In this document: piece after piece, positions 44,620 to 54,462 of the stretch
Layout: every line of letters starts with the position of its first letter
Position numbering within the stretch: position 1 is the first letter of the stretch
NCBI GenBank assembly: GCA_018820275.1
Contig: JAHJOO010000066.1
Span: 1 to 64,000 of the forward strand
Reading direction: 5' to 3'
From: Alphaproteobacteria bacterium
GTDB lineage: Bacteria; Pseudomonadota; Alphaproteobacteria; Caulobacterales; Caulobacteraceae
Length of the DNA stretch: 64,000 bases
Position numbers and translations under genes: made by a program
Notes under the pieces: generated by a model
The model's database searches: none
Told to the model about the DNA's origin: nothing
Seen by the model: the letters and a program-made list of their open reading frames with translations, nothing else

Positions 44620-45498
44620 ATGAGGCGGACCCTGCTCCTACTGGCGGCGACGGCGGGCCTGACGGTCGCCGGTCAGACGCGGGCGCAGGACGGCGTCTGC
44701 GGCGCGTCCCACCCTGGCATGTGGGGCGGTTCGGCGCAGACCAACGCCAATTCGCTGTGGGGGCTGACGTGGTCGCCCTTCGGCACGATCGAATACGGCT
44801 GGGAGACCTATCTGCCGCTGATCCAGCGCGAGCTGACCACGCCGTGCGGCCCGGGCACGCCGGCCTTCGCCGAGGCTCTGGCCGGGTTCCAGGCGCGACA
44901 CGACCTGACCATCACCGGCCAGTTCGACGGCGCGACCTTTCAGGTGTTCCGCGGCCTCTGGCAGGAGCGGCGCCCCTTCATCATGGCGCGCGTGCGCGGC
45001 GAGGACTGCCCGGAGGCGGCATCGCAGCGCGACCTCGGCTATCTGCAGCTGGACGAGGAGCACGCCGACCGGATCACCCGCCTGCTGCGTTTCGACGTGC
45101 TGCACGCCTATCGCGCGATGCGCGCGGCGGCGCGCCGCGAGGTCCCGGAGATCGCGGCCGATCCGGAGCTGCTTCAGGTCTTTTCCGGCTGGCGGGACCC
45201 GGCTGCGGACGCCGCGCGTTGCGAGGCCGAGAAGAACTGCGACGGGCAGCGGCGCGCCGTCTGTTCGCCGCACCGGACCGGGACCGCGGTCGATCTGTAC
45301 GTCGGTCACGCCACGGGGCTGGGCGTGGACTCGACCAGTCCGGTCAGTCGACAGCACATGAGCCGGGGACCCGCCTATCGCTGGCTGGTCGCCAATGCCC
45401 ACCGATTTGGATTCGTGCCCTATGTCTTCGAACCCTGGCACTGGGAGTGGATCGGACCGACGCCCGAGACCGAGGCCTACGTTCACCCGTCTGACTGA
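44620..45498 (+). CDS. D-alanyl-D-alanine carboxypeptidase, M15/VanY type
   Basis: A signal peptide (MRRTLLLLAATAGLTVAGQ) leads a 292-aa periplasmic protein. A peptidoglycan-binding-like region precedes the M15 core, whose zinc ligands are seen in HRTGTAVDLYVG (His and Asp) and FEPWHWEW (the catalytic Glu and His of ExxH type). It should trim D-Ala from peptidoglycan stem peptides. An ATG at 44587 is a possible start but would spoil the signal peptide. The next gene starts inside its 3' end in another frame. Confidence 0.82.
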   Translation: MRRTLLLLAATAGLTVAGQTRAQDGVCGASHPGMWGGSAQTNANSLWGLTWSPFGTIEYGWETYLPLIQRELTTPCGPGTPAFAEALAGFQARHDLTITGQFDGATFQVFRGLWQERRPFIMARVRGEDCPEAASQRDLGYLQLDEEHADRITRLLRFDVLHAYRAMRAAARREVPEIAADPELLQVFSGWRDPAADAARCEAEKNCDGQRRAVCSPHRTGTAVDLYVGHATGLGVDSTSPVSRQHMSRGPAYRWLVANAHRFGFVPYVFEPWHWEWIGPTPETEAYVHPSD

Positions 45499-45922
45499 GG
45501 GCGAGGCGGCGCTGGCGGCGCGGGTGTTCGGCGCGGCGCTGGACGTGAGCCGGGTGCGCCTTCTGGCGACTCCTTTTCCGCGCGCCTTCGTGCCGGGGCG
45601 TTGGTTCGGGATCGACTGGATCTGCTGGCCCCGGGCGACCCTTCCCCGTGACCTCAGCGTCGCGCCGCTGCCCCCGCGCGCCACCTTCGTGCACGAACTG
45701 GTGCACGTCTGGCAGGCGCAGGTCGGGACCAACCTGCTGGTCGCCAAGCTGAAGGCGGGCGACGGACCCGCGGCCTATGCCTATGCGCCCGTGCCCGACT
45801 GCGTCTGGGACGCCCTGAACATCGAGCAGCAGGCGATGGTCGTGGAGCACCGCTACCGGCTGGAAGAGGGCGGAACCGTGCCCGGCGACCACGCCTTCTA
45901 TGACCGGGTCTGTCCATTTTGA
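45422..45922 (+). CDS. HExxH-containing protein (vgr-related family)
   Basis: This 166-aa protein has a single HELVHVWQ motif near its middle, typical of zinc metalloproteases, and a third ligand may be Glu or His in IEQQAMVVEHRY. The N-terminal part TFTRLTEGEAALAARVFG is the start of the conserved region, often labelled vgr-related in Caulobacterales. That region begins inside the 3' end of the M15 gene, so the reading frames overlap by 77 bases. ATG 45422 is the best start; 45395 is the alternative. No proof of proteolysis exists. Confidence 0.75.
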   Translation: MSSNPGTGSGSDRRPRPRPTFTRLTEGEAALAARVFGAALDVSRVRLLATPFPRAFVPGRWFGIDWICWPRATLPRDLSVAPLPPRATFVHELVHVWQAQVGTNLLVAKLKAGDGPAAYAYAPVPDCVWDALNIEQQAMVVEHRYRLEEGGTVPGDHAFYDRVCPF

Positions 45923-46011
45923 CGCACGGGGCTTGCAGGCCCGGACGGGGTCGCCATATCCGCAACTGATACGGTGACGAATGTGCGTCACCAGCTTAGA
46001 CGGAGGGCGAC

Positions 46012-46620
46012 ATGCCGAAGATTCTGGTTCTCTATCATTCCACCTATGGCCACGTGGAGAAGATGGCCGAGGCCGTCGCCGAGGGGGCGCGGTCCGTTGA
46101 AGGCGCGACCGTCGACGTCAAGCGCGTGCCCGAACTGGTGCCCGAAGATCTGGCGAAGCAGAGCGGCTACAAGCTGGATCAGGCCGCGCCGATCGCGAAG
46201 CCGGAAGAGCTGGCCGACTATGACGCGGTCATCGTCGGCGCCGGGACCCGCTACGGCACCGCGGCCAGCCAGATGCGCAACTTTCTCGACCAGACCGGGG
46301 GCGTCTGGATGAAGGGCGGGCTGGTCGGCAAGGTCGGCTCGGCCTTCGCCTCGACCGCCACCCAGCACGGGGGCCAGGAGACGACGCTGATCGGCCTGAT
46401 CCAGACCCTGCTGCACCACGGCATGCTGATCGCGGGACTGCCCTATGCCTGGGCAGGCCAGAACCGGATGGACGAGATCACCGGCGGCAGCCCCTACGGC
46501 GCCACGACCATCACGGGCGGCGACGGCAGCCGGATGCCTTCGGAGAATGAGCTGGAAGGCGCGCGCTGGCAGGGCCGCTACGTCGCCGAGACGGCGAAGA
46601 AGCTGGTCGCCGGCGCGTGA
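46012..46620 (+). CDS. wrbA: NAD(P)H:quinone oxidoreductase WrbA
   Basis: WrbA is an FMN flavodoxin-like quinone reductase that avoids semiquinones. The FMN loop is [20 protein letters not shown], followed by [20 protein letters not shown] and [14 protein letters not shown]. Length 202 aa is normal. The ATG has GGAGGGCGAC just upstream. Its stop overlaps the next start as GTGA. Confidence 0.95.
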   Translation: MPKILVLYHSTYGHVEKMAEAVAEGARSVEGATVDVKRVPELVPEDLAKQSGYKLDQAAPIAKPEELADYDAVIVGAGTRYGTAASQMRNFLDQTGGVWMKGGLVGKVGSAFASTATQHGGQETTLIGLIQTLLHHGMLIAGLPYAWAGQNRMDEITGGSPYGATTITGGDGSRMPSENELEGARWQGRYVAETAKKLVAGA

Positions 46621-47372
46621 TTCCGCCCGCGGTCTTTTTCGGCCACGGCTCGCCCATGAATGCGCTGGGCGGGCCGTATGCCGACGGCTGGCGCCTTCTG
46701 GGCGAGGAGATCGGCAAGCCGCGGGGCGTCATGATGGTCTCGGCCCATTGGGAGACCGACGGGCTTGCCGTCACACGCCAGGCGCGGCCCCGGACCATCC
46801 ACGACTTCGGCGGGTTTCCGGCCGAGCTTCACGCCCACCAATATCCCGCGCCGGGTTCGCCCGAGCTCGCCAGCCGGGTAGGTGAGCTGACGGGGGCGAT
46901 CCCGACCGGAGCCTGGGGTCTCGATCACGGCACCTGGTCGGTGCTGAGCCACGTCTGGCCCGAGGCCGACGTGCCGGTCGTTCAACTGTCGCTGGACCGG
47001 CGGCGGGACGTGGCCGGCCATCTCGAAATCGCGCGACGACTGGGCGCGCTTCGCGACGAGGGCGTGATGATCGCCGGGTCGGGCGACTTCGTGCACAATC
47101 TGCGCACCTGGAAGCAGGACGGAGGCGCGGCCTATCCATGGGCAACCGGCTTCAACGAGGCTGTGAAGGCGGCCCTTGTCCGGGACGATCTGGACGCCCT
47201 GGCCAACTGGGTCGGCCTTGCCGAGGACGCCCAGCTGAGCGTGCCCACGGACGAACATTTCCTGCCGCTGCTCTACGTCGCGGCCCAGCGGCGGGCGGGC
47301 GACGCGGTGAGCTTCTTCAACGACGTGATCGAGGGCGGGTCGATCTCGATGACGGGCGTGCGGATCGGCTAG
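46617..47372 (+). CDS. 4,5-DOPA-extradiol-dioxygenase-like protein (YgiD)
   Basis: This 251-aa LigB-superfamily protein has the three metal-binding stretches: [19 protein letters not shown], and [13 protein letters not shown], with GSGDFVHNL near residue 160. E. coli YgiD cleaves DOPA at the 4,5 bond and makes betalamic-acid-like products; the natural substrate here is unknown. It starts at GTG, coupled to wrbA by a four-base overlap, so the two may act together on catechols or quinones. Confidence 0.87.
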   Translation: MIPPAVFFGHGSPMNALGGPYADGWRLLGEEIGKPRGVMMVSAHWETDGLAVTRQARPRTIHDFGGFPAELHAHQYPAPGSPELASRVGELTGAIPTGAWGLDHGTWSVLSHVWPEADVPVVQLSLDRRRDVAGHLEIARRLGALRDEGVMIAGSGDFVHNLRTWKQDGGAAYPWATGFNEAVKAALVRDDLDALANWVGLAEDAQLSVPTDEHFLPLLYVAAQRRAGDAVSFFNDVIEGGSISMTGVRIG

Positions 47373-48643
47373 CCGAAGACGCGCCGGCCCGCGACCCAGG
47401 TTCCCGCGACCTTGCCCTGGAGACGGCGCCCGTCGAAGGGCGAGTTCCGGGACTTGGAGCGCAGGGTGCCCGCGTCGATCACGACCGGCGCGTCCGGATC
47501 GAACAGCACCAGGTCGGCGGGGGCATCGGCGGTCAGCCGGCCGCCGTCCAGACCCAGCAGTTCGGCCGGGCCCAGCGTCAGGGGGCGCAGGAGCTCAAGC
47601 AGGGTGAGCTCATGTTCGTGATGGAGGCTCAGCGCCGCCGGGAGCAGGGTCTCCAGCCCCACCGCGCCCGGGACGGCCTGGGCGAAGGGGCGCCGTTTGT
47701 CCTCCGCCGGCGCGGGGGCGTGGGCCGAGGTGATGATCTCGATGCGCCCGTCGCGGACGCCCTCGATCATGGCCAGGCGGTCGCTTTCGGCGCGCAGCGG
47801 CGGGTCCAGCCGGTAGAAGGTGCGCCAGTCGCCGGCGTCCAGATCGTTGAAGCACAGGTGGTTGATCGAGACGCTGGCGGCGACCTCCAGCCCCCGGGCG
47901 CGGGCGCGGTCCAGCGATTCGAGCGCGGCCTCGGTGGAGATCAGGTCGATCAGCAGGCGCACGCCCGTCAGCTCGGCGAGGGCCAGGTCGCGGTCCAGCT
48001 GGATGCGCTCGGCCAGCGCGGGCGCGGCGGCCAGGCCGGACCATGCGGCGGCGTCGCCGGCGGTGGCGACAGTCCCCTCGGTGAGCCACGGCTCGACCGG
48101 CCGGGTGGCGACCAGGGCGTCGAAGGCGGCGGCATAGGTCATGACCCGCTGCAGGGCGCGGCTGTTGGTCACGACGCGGTCGCCGTCGGTGAAATAGGCG
48201 GCACCCGCCTCGGCCATCAGACCGATCTCGGCCATGCGCTCGCCGGCGCAGCCGCGGGTCAGGGCGCCCGCCGCCAGAACGCGGACCAGATCGAGGGCCG
48301 CGCCGCGTCTGTGGATGAAATCGACCATGGCCGGGTCGTCGACGGCGGGGTCGACGTCGGGCTGGACGACGATTGACGTCACGCCGCCGGCCGCGGCGGC
48401 CAGGCTGGCGGACTTGAGCGTCTCCTTCGGCTCGGCGCCGGGCTCGCCGGTCTTGACGCGGACGTCGATCAGGCCGGGCGCGAGGCACAGGCCGTCGGCG
48501 TTGACGATCTCCACGCCCGCCGGAGCCGAGCCGCCGGCCGCGACGTCGACGATGCGCCCGTCCTCGATCAGGACCGCGCCGATCGCATCGAGGCCGGATG
48601 CCGGATCCAGCAGGCGGGCGCCGACGATGGCGAAGGCGGTCAT
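47369..48643 (-). CDS. Dihydroorotase-like subunit (PyrC', catalytically degenerate)
   Basis: This 424-aa protein has the dihydroorotase fold and sits beside pyrB. The usual metal motif PGxxDxHxH is PGLIDVRVK (residues 57-64), so both His ligands are Arg62 and Lys64. The usual TDHAPH reads TSAHAPA, so the catalytic Asp is Ser. It should not cleave or form dihydroorotate. In Pseudomonas an inactive PyrC' is needed to assemble with PyrB; I infer the same role. A true pyrC should exist elsewhere. Its start overlaps the pyrB stop as ATGA. Confidence 0.88.
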   Translation of the reverse strand: MTAFAIVGARLLDPASGLDAIGAVLIEDGRIVDVAAGGSAPAGVEIVNADGLCLAPGLIDVRVKTGEPGAEPKETLKSASLAAAAGGVTSIVVQPDVDPAVDDPAMVDFIHRRGAALDLVRVLAAGALTRGCAGERMAEIGLMAEAGAAYFTDGDRVVTNSRALQRVMTYAAAFDALVATRPVEPWLTEGTVATAGDAAAWSGLAAAPALAERIQLDRDLALAELTGVRLLIDLISTEAALESLDRARARGLEVAASVSINHLCFNDLDAGDWRTFYRLDPPLRAESDRLAMIEGVRDGRIEIITSAHAPAPAEDKRRPFAQAVPGAVGLETLLPAALSLHHEHELTLLELLRPLTLGPAELLGLDGGRLTADAPADLVLFDPDAPVVIDAGTLRSKSRNSPFDGRRLQGKVAGTWVAGRRVFG

Positions 48644-49626
48644 CGGTCGCCTCCATGGCGGCGCTCGGTCAGGGCGGCCAGCACGGCCATGCGGGCGGCG
48701 ACGCCCATCTCCACCTGCTCCTGGATCAGGGAGACGGACAGGTCGTCGGCGACATCGGAGTCGATCTCCACGCCGCGGTTCATCGGGCCGGGATGCATGA
48801 CCCTGGCCCCGGGCGCGGCCCAGGCCAGTTTCTCGCGGTCGAGGCCCCAGAAGCGGAAATACTCGCGGGTGGAGGGGATCAGCGCGCCCTCCATCCGCTC
48901 CAGCTGCAGGCGCAGCATCATGACCACGTCGGCCCCGGCGAGGCCGTCGCGCATGTGATGAAAAATCTCGCAGCCCCAGCGGGCGGCGGCGGACGGGATC
49001 AGCGTCGGCGGGCCGACGAGGCGGACCCGGGCACCCAGCATCGACAACAGGGCGATGTTGGACCGCGCCACGCGGCTGTGGGCCACGTCGCCGCAGATGG
49101 CGACGGTCAGGCCGCCGACGTCGCCGAAGGCCCGACGGATGGTCAGGGCGTCCAGCAGGGCCTGGGTCGGGTGCTGGTGCCGCCCGTCGCCGGCGTTGAC
49201 GACGGCGCAGCCGACCTTCTGCGAGAGCAGGTGCGCGGCGCCCGACGCGCCGTGGCGCACCACCAGGATCTCCGGCGCCATGGCGTTCAGGGTCACGGCC
49301 GTGTCGATCAGGGTCTCGCCCTTGGCCACCGACGAGGCCTGGACGGGCATGGTGACGACGTCGGCCCCCAGCCGCTTGGCGGCGATCTCGAAGGAGGAGG
49401 AGGTGCGGGTCGAGTTCTCGAAGAACAGGTTCACCACCGTGCGCCCCGCCATCAGGCCCAGCGGGCGCGGCGAGGGTTGCCGGTTGTGCTCGGCGAAGGC
49501 GTCCGCGAGATCGAGCAGGGCGTGGGCGGCGGGAGGATTCAGGTCCGTGGCCGACAGGAAATGGTCGGTCGGAAACGGCGTCAGCCGCTCGGTGATCGCG
49601 TCGGGGACGGCGGCCTCGTCAGTCAT
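48640..49626 (-). CDS. pyrB: Aspartate carbamoyltransferase catalytic subunit
   Basis: PyrB joins carbamoyl phosphate and aspartate in pyrimidine synthesis. The carbamoyl-phosphate motif [13 protein letters not shown] is intact, as are [17 protein letters not shown] and [13 protein letters not shown]. Length 328 aa suits the class of PyrB that pairs with a PyrC-like subunit and lacks PyrI. The ATG at 49626 is 24 bases from the AEC transporter stop; the stop overlaps the next gene by four bases. Confidence 0.95.
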   Translation of the reverse strand: MTDEAAVPDAITERLTPFPTDHFLSATDLNPPAAHALLDLADAFAEHNRQPSPRPLGLMAGRTVVNLFFENSTRTSSSFEIAAKRLGADVVTMPVQASSVAKGETLIDTAVTLNAMAPEILVVRHGASGAAHLLSQKVGCAVVNAGDGRHQHPTQALLDALTIRRAFGDVGGLTVAICGDVAHSRVARSNIALLSMLGARVRLVGPPTLIPSAAARWGCEIFHHMRDGLAGADVVMMLRLQLERMEGALIPSTREYFRFWGLDREKLAWAAPGARVMHPGPMNRGVEIDSDVADDLSVSLIQEQVEMGVAARMAVLAALTERRHGGDR

Positions 49627-49649
49627 CAAGGCGGCGTCATAGGCCAGAC

Positions 49650-50573
49650 TCAGGCCAGATGGAACAGCACCAGCAGGATCGGGATGACGGCGGCGGCCGC
49701 CACCGTGGTCAGGGCGACGATCCCGGCCATCAACGGCGCGTCGCCGCCCATCTGGCGCGCCAGCATGTAGCTGGCCGCCGCGCCGGGGGCCGCGCCGCAC
49801 ATCAGGGCGATGCCCTGGGCGGTGGCGTCGCCGCCGTAGAGCACGCACAGCGCCCACATCAGGGGCGGCGTCACGCCCAGTTTGACGAAGGTCACCGTCG
49901 CGATGGTGACCTTGCGACGCGCCACCTCGGCGAAGCTGAGGCCCGCGCCCGCCACGATCAGGCCCAGCGGCAGGGCGGCGGCCCCCAGCAGCTCCAGCGT
50001 GTCCGAGAGCCCCGGCAGACGCGGGACGCCGGCGAGGTTCAACGCCAGGCCGATCAGGCAGGCGACGAGAATGGGGTTGGAGACGATCGCCCGCGCCAGC
50101 GACAGGACCGACAGCGGCTTGCGGTCGGCCCCCCAGCGCTCCAGCACCACGACGCAGAGGATGTTGGTCACCGGGATCATGGCCCCGATGACGACCGCGG
50201 CCAGCGCCAGCCCGTCGGGGCCGTAAACCGACTGGATGACCGGCAGGAAGACGAAGCTGTTCCAGCGGATCACGCCCTGGAAGACGCTGGTGTAGGCGGG
50301 TCCGTCCAGCCGGATCAGCGGCTTCAGCAGCAGGGTGATCGTGGCGATGATGAGGACCGAGGTCACCGCCGCCAGCCCGGCCGCGCCCGCGCCGCCGCCG
50401 GAGATGTCGGCGCTCCAGATCGCCGGGATCAGGAAGCCGGGATAGAGCAGGTTGATCGACAGTTTCTCGATCGGCCGCCACGTCGCGTCCGGCAGGAAGT
50501 CCGACTTGCGCAGGCCGTAGCCGACGGCGATCAGGACGAAGACCGGCAGGACCCCGGCGAGCAGGGCGCCCAT
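49650..50573 (-). CDS. AEC family transporter
   Basis: This 307-aa protein has about ten hydrophobic helices and the auxin-efflux-carrier pattern: [16 protein letters not shown] near the start and [13 protein letters not shown] in the middle. Bacterial AEC members move malate, malonate or other acids; the substrate is unknown. Its ATG at 50573 overlaps the ruvX stop by one base, so it is coupled to ruvX. Confidence 0.85.
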   Translation of the reverse strand: MGALLAGVLPVFVLIAVGYGLRKSDFLPDATWRPIEKLSINLLYPGFLIPAIWSADISGGGAGAAGLAAVTSVLIIATITLLLKPLIRLDGPAYTSVFQGVIRWNSFVFLPVIQSVYGPDGLALAAVVIGAMIPVTNILCVVVLERWGADRKPLSVLSLARAIVSNPILVACLIGLALNLAGVPRLPGLSDTLELLGAAALPLGLIVAGAGLSFAEVARRKVTIATVTFVKLGVTPPLMWALCVLYGGDATAQGIALMCGAAPGAAASYMLARQMGGDAPLMAGIVALTTVAAAAVIPILLVLFHLA

Positions 50574-51037
50574 CAGCCCCTCAGCCGGTCCAGCGCGCCC
50601 TGGAGGATCCAGGCGGCGGCGGTGCGGTCGATCACCTGCGCCCGGCGCTTGCGATTCAGGTCGAGGTCCTCGATCAGGAAGCGCTCGACCGCGCTGGTCG
50701 ACAGGCGCTCGTCCTGGAAGGCCACGGGCACGGGGCGCAGACGCTGAAGATTGCGCGCGAAGGCGCGGCACGACTGGGCGCGGGGGCCTTCACTGCCGTC
50801 CATGTTCAGCGGCAGGCCGATGACCAGGCCGGAGGCGGCGCGCCCGTCCATCAGCTTCAGCAGCGCCTGGGCGTCGTCGGTGAATTTCGTCTTGCGGATC
50901 AGCTGCAACGGGCTGGCGATCATGCGACCGGGGTCGGACACGGCCACGCCGATGGTCTTTTCGCCGAGGTCCAGACCGAACCACGGCGTGTTGGGCGGGG
51001 TCTGGTCGCGCAGCGCGTCAAGGGTCAGATCGATCAC
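50573..51037 (-). CDS. ruvX: Holliday junction resolvase-like protein RuvX
   Basis: RuvX (YqgF) is an RNase H-like nuclease linked to 16S rRNA 5' processing and Holliday junctions. Acidic residues are in [33 protein letters not shown] and [17 protein letters not shown]. At 154 aa it is full length. The GTG at 51037 is the best start; the frame remains open upstream without family sequence. It sits divergent to the lipoprotein gene. Confidence 0.9.
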   Translation of the reverse strand: MIDLTLDALRDQTPPNTPWFGLDLGEKTIGVAVSDPGRMIASPLQLIRKTKFTDDAQALLKLMDGRAASGLVIGLPLNMDGSEGPRAQSCRAFARNLQRLRPVPVAFQDERLSTSAVERFLIEDLDLNRKRRAQVIDRTAAAWILQGALDRLRG

Positions 51038-51110
51038 CGTGCCGCGGTGAGGCTGGCGCGGGCGCAAGTCAAGGTTCAAGCTGCCCGGGCACGTGAAGAA
51101 GGGAAGCAAG

Positions 51111-51638
51111 ATGCGCAGGTTGGTGACGATGACCGCGGCCGTTCTGGCTCTTGCCGGTTGCGAGGCGGGCGAGGGGCCGGTCGCGGATCCCGCCCCGGCG
51201 GACCGGCCCGCAACGGGCCCGCTGAGGCCCGCAGGACCCGCGCAGACGCTGAGCGCGGACCCGGACCCGGGATTGCAGGACTCCGCCGGCGTGGTCGAGC
51301 TGACGCCGCTGGAAGGCCAGGGAGACCAGACGGTGAAGCTGTTCGGCACGGCCGGCGGTGACCCGGCGATGAACGGCCTCTACACCCACGTGGCCTTCTT
51401 CGTGGACCCGGCCGAGGGGTGGCGGGTGTTCCGGATCGGCGACTTCCTCGACTATCGCGTGCTGTCGTCGACGCCCGGTCGGGTCGAGCTGGAGATCGAC
51501 GAGAGCGTCATGGACCCCGAGACCAGCGAGATCGGCTCCCGCACGCGCCGGATCATCCTCGGCTGGGCACCGGGCGCCGACGGGGCGGTGCCGGAGGCGG
51601 TCACGGTCACGCCCGCCGCCTGGGGCGCCGCCTTGTGA
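51111..51638 (+). CDS. Lipoprotein of unknown function
   Basis: This 175-aa protein has a lipobox ALAGC with Cys17, then an Ala/Pro/Asp-rich linker and a compact domain of about 100 residues (LTPLEGQGDQTVKLFGTAGG onward). I do not know the family. The ATG at 51111 has AAGGGAAG just upstream; a GTG at 51093 is the other option. It precedes gatC by 54 bases and may share its transcript. Confidence 0.75.
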   Translation: MRRLVTMTAAVLALAGCEAGEGPVADPAPADRPATGPLRPAGPAQTLSADPDPGLQDSAGVVELTPLEGQGDQTVKLFGTAGGDPAMNGLYTHVAFFVDPAEGWRVFRIGDFLDYRVLSSTPGRVELEIDESVMDPETSEIGSRTRRIILGWAPGADGAVPEAVTVTPAAWGAAL

Positions 51639-51692
51639 AAGCCCGGCGAGGCCGCTAATCCCGCGCCTTCACCGCACGTGCAGGAGGGCCGC

Positions 51693-51980
51693 ATGGCCAT
51701 CGACGCCGCGACGGTGCGCAAGGTCGCGCATCTCGCCCGGATCAAGACGCCCGAGGACCGGCTGGAGCCGCTGGCCGCCGAGCTGAACGGCATCCTGGCC
51801 TGGATCGAGCAGCTGAATGAGGTCGACGTGGACGGCGTGGAGCCGATGACGTCGAACGTGGCCCAGCCGCTGCGGCTGCGGGACGACGTGGTGACCGACG
51901 GCGCCAAGGTCGACGCCGTGTTGTCGAATGCGCCGAAGTCGGCGGACGGCTTCTTCGTCGTGCCCAAGGTGGTGGAATGA
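51693..51980 (+). CDS. gatC: Glutamyl/aspartyl-tRNA amidotransferase subunit C
   Basis: GatC stabilises the GatCAB complex, which turns Glu-tRNA-Gln and Asp-tRNA-Asn into the correct amides. Family motifs [10 protein letters not shown] and [20 protein letters not shown] are intact in 95 aa. The ATG at 51693 has GGAGGGCCGC upstream. Its stop overlaps gatA by four bases. Confidence 0.95.
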   Translation: MAIDAATVRKVAHLARIKTPEDRLEPLAAELNGILAWIEQLNEVDVDGVEPMTSNVAQPLRLRDDVVTDGAKVDAVLSNAPKSADGFFVVPKVVE

Positions 51981-53455
51981 GCGAGCTGACCGGACTCTCG
52001 CTGAAGGCCGCGCTCGACGGGCTGACGGCGCGCGACTTCTCGTCCGAAGAGATCACCACGGCCTTTCTGACCCGTATTGAGGCCGCCAATCCGACGCTGA
52101 ACGCCTACGTCGAGGTGACGGCGGACAAGGCGCTGGGCATGGCGCGGGCCGCCGACGCGCGGCTCAAGGCCGGCGAGGCCGCGCCGCTGGAAGGCGCGCC
52201 GCTGGGCATCAAGGATCTGTTCTGCACCGACGGGGTCCAGACGACCGCCGGATCCAACATGCTGCGTGGCTTCGTGCCGCCGTATGAATCCACCGTCACC
52301 GCCAACCTGTGGCGCGACGGGGCGGTGATGCTGGGCAAGTTGAACATGGACGAGTTCGCCATGGGCTCGTCCAACGAGACCAGCGCCTTCGGCCCCGTGG
52401 TCAACCCGTGGAAGTCGACGGAGTCGAACGCCGAGCTGACGCCCGGGGGCTCGTCGGGCGGGTCGGCGTCCTCGGTGGCGGGCGACCTGTGCCTCGCCGC
52501 CACGGCCTCGGACACCGGCGGCTCGATCCGCCAGCCCGCCGCCTTCACCGGCACGGTGGGGATCAAGCCGACCTATGGCCGCGCCAGCCGCTTCGGCATG
52601 GTCGCTTTCGCCAGCTCGCTGGATCAGGCCGGGCCGATCACGAAGACGGTCGAGGACGCGGCCATCCTGCTCCGCTCCATGTGCTCCTTCGATCCGAAGG
52701 ACTCGACCAGCCTGGACGTCGGGACGCCGGACTGGACGCAGTCGCTGAACACCGGCGTGAAGGGCCTGCGCATCGGCGTGCCGAAGGAATACGTGGTCGA
52801 CGGCATGCCCGCCGAGATCCAGAAGCTGTGGGACCAGGGCGTCCAGTGGCTCAAGGACGGCGGTGCCGAGATCGTCGAGATCAGCCTGCCGCACACCAAA
52901 TACGCCCTGCCGGCCTATTACATCATCGCCCCGGCCGAGGCCTCGTCGAACCTGGCCCGCTACGACGGCATGCGCTTCGGGCACCGCGCGACGGACACGA
53001 AGTCGCTCACCGACCTTTACGAGACCTCGCGCGCCGAGGGCTTCGGCAAGGAGGTCCAGCGCCGCCTGACCATCGGCGCCTATGTGCTGTCGGCCGGATT
53101 CTACGACGCCTACTACGTCCGGGCGCTGAAGGTGCGCCGCCGCATCGCCCAGGATTTCGACGACGTCTGGGGCCGGGTGGATGCGATCCTGACGCCGTCG
53201 ACGCCGTCGTCGGCCTTCGCGCTGGGCGACAAGCAGATCGACCCGCTGCAGATGTATCTGAACGACATCTTCACCGTGACGGCCAACCTGGCCGGCCTGC
53301 CGGGCATCTCGGTGCCGGCCGGTCTGGACTCGGGCGGGCTGCCGCTGGGGCTTCAGGTCATCGGCAAGGCGCTGGACGAGGCGACGGTGTTCCGGGTTGC
53401 CGACGCGCTGGAACGCGCGGCCGGGTTCACGGCGCGGCCGGAAGCCTGGTGGTGA
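51977..53455 (+). CDS. gatA: Glutamyl/aspartyl-tRNA amidotransferase subunit A
   Basis: GatA is the amidase subunit that releases ammonia from glutamine. The Ser-cisSer-Lys triad is visible: Lys in [12 protein letters not shown], Ser in [13 protein letters not shown], and Ser in [12 protein letters not shown]. Length is 492 aa. It overlaps gatC by four bases, so the two are co-translated; gatB is not in this window. Confidence 0.96.
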   Translation: MSELTGLSLKAALDGLTARDFSSEEITTAFLTRIEAANPTLNAYVEVTADKALGMARAADARLKAGEAAPLEGAPLGIKDLFCTDGVQTTAGSNMLRGFVPPYESTVTANLWRDGAVMLGKLNMDEFAMGSSNETSAFGPVVNPWKSTESNAELTPGGSSGGSASSVAGDLCLAATASDTGGSIRQPAAFTGTVGIKPTYGRASRFGMVAFASSLDQAGPITKTVEDAAILLRSMCSFDPKDSTSLDVGTPDWTQSLNTGVKGLRIGVPKEYVVDGMPAEIQKLWDQGVQWLKDGGAEIVEISLPHTKYALPAYYIIAPAEASSNLARYDGMRFGHRATDTKSLTDLYETSRAEGFGKEVQRRLTIGAYVLSAGFYDAYYVRALKVRRRIAQDFDDVWGRVDAILTPSTPSSAFALGDKQIDPLQMYLNDIFTVTANLAGLPGISVPAGLDSGGLPLGLQVIGKALDEATVFRVADALERAAGFTARPEAWW

Positions 53456-53472
53456 TCTGAGGCAGATCGCGA

Positions 53473-53546
53473 TGGAGGCCTGACCGAGAATCGAACTCGG
53501 GTGCACGGATTTGCAGTCCGCTGCGTAACCACTCCGCCATCAGGCC
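53473..53546 (-). tRNA. tRNA-Cys (GCA)
   Basis: Read on the minus strand the 74-nt gene starts GGCCTGA at 53546 and ends TCAGGCC, discriminator U and an encoded CCA (53473-53475). The D arm, the anticodon arm with GCA, and TTCGATT of the T arm are in place. GCA and the U discriminator identify it as cysteine. It is convergent to gatA. Confidence 0.97.
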
Positions 53547-53630
53547 GCGGGGCCCTGGAAAGGCCCGCGTAATCGCGAGGGGCGTGAGCTATCAGATCGG
53601 ATGGCACCCCGCAACGCGCCTTTGAAATCG

Positions 53631-53645
53631 ACGGTCGTCGACCGT
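53631..53645. promoter_or_regulatory. 15-bp perfect palindrome upstream of PCMT-tolC
   Basis: ACGGTCG-T-CGACCGT is perfect over 15 bases. It lies just upstream of the promoter-like TTCCCC-N17-TATAAG at 53654-53682, where an activator or repressor could bind. The protein that binds is unknown. Confidence 0.5.
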
Positions 53646-53653
53646 ATGGACGG

Positions 53654-53682
53654 TTCCCCAAGGGCGCGCCTTCGCCTATAAG
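53654..53682 (+). promoter_or_regulatory. Promoter-like element for the PCMT-like gene
   Basis: A TATAAG hexamer (53677-53682) is preceded by TTCCCC (53654-53659) with 17 bases between. The -10 is good; the -35 is weak, which suits an activated promoter. The start codon follows about 30 bases after the -10. Confidence 0.4.
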
Positions 53683-53712
53683 CGCGCTGCAAATCAACGA
53701 CTGGTGACAAAG

Positions 53713-54342
53713 ATGGACATGACGGCGGCGCGCAAGGCGATGGTGGACAGCCAGGTCCGCGTCAACGACGTCACCGACCGGGCGCTGCAGGCGGCGCTGC
53801 TGGCCGTGCCGCGCGAGAAATTCTGTGCCCCGGGCCGCGAATTCTCGGCCTATGCCGAGGTCGAGGTCGAGATCGCCGCCGGGCGCAGCCTGATGGAGGT
53901 CCGCGAGGTCGCCAAGATGCTGCAGTTCGCCGTTCCCCGCGACGGCGAGACGGCGCTGGCCATCGCCGGGCCCTACGCCGCCGCCGTGCTGGCGCGGATG
54001 GGTCTCAAGGTCACCGCCCAGGAAGCCGACCCCGCCGTGTTCGACGTCGTCGGCGCGGTTCTGCAAGAGCAGGGCGTCGAGACGGTCGTCGGCCCCCTGA
54101 CCCATCCCCACGTCGGCGAATGGGATCTGATCGTCAGCGAGGGCGGCGTGGCGACGCGGCCGGACGCCTGGCTGGACGCGCTGAAGCCCGGCGGCCGCGC
54201 GGTCTTCGTCGAGCGCGACGGCCGGGTCGGCCGCGCCGTCCTCTACGTGCGCGGCGAGCAGGGTCTGTCGCGCCGGGAGCTGTTCGACGCGGCGCCGCCG
54301 GTTCTGGACGCCCTGCGTCCCGCCCCGGCCTTCGCCCTGTGA
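53713..54342 (+). CDS. Protein-L-isoaspartate methyltransferase-like protein
   Basis: The start MVDSQVRVNDVTDRALQAAL (in part) and VPREKFCAPG match the PCMT family, and a PCMT-like gene before tolC is common in alphaproteobacteria. The SAM motif, normally xGxGxGY, is ALAIAGPYAAAVLARMG here, without the glycine pattern. The protein, 209 aa, may therefore have no methyltransferase activity. ATGs at 53713 and 53719 are both possible starts. Confidence 0.75.
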   Translation: MDMTAARKAMVDSQVRVNDVTDRALQAALLAVPREKFCAPGREFSAYAEVEVEIAAGRSLMEVREVAKMLQFAVPRDGETALAIAGPYAAAVLARMGLKVTAQEADPAVFDVVGAVLQEQGVETVVGPLTHPHVGEWDLIVSEGGVATRPDAWLDALKPGGRAVFVERDGRVGRAVLYVRGEQGLSRRELFDAAPPVLDALRPAPAFAL

Positions 54343-54462
54343 CGACGGATCGCGGCCGGTCGCGCGTGAATAAAACTTAACTGGCGTGCGGCAGAGGGTT
54401 TCCGCACTTACCTCGATCACACTACGGCGCCGCTCCCCCGGCGCGGGTCTCAAGGTCTGAAC

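Noticed and set aside
54375-54395. CtrA box upstream of tolC
   Set aside because: A TTAAC half-site occurs after AAAAC, but the second TTAA at the required spacing is missing.
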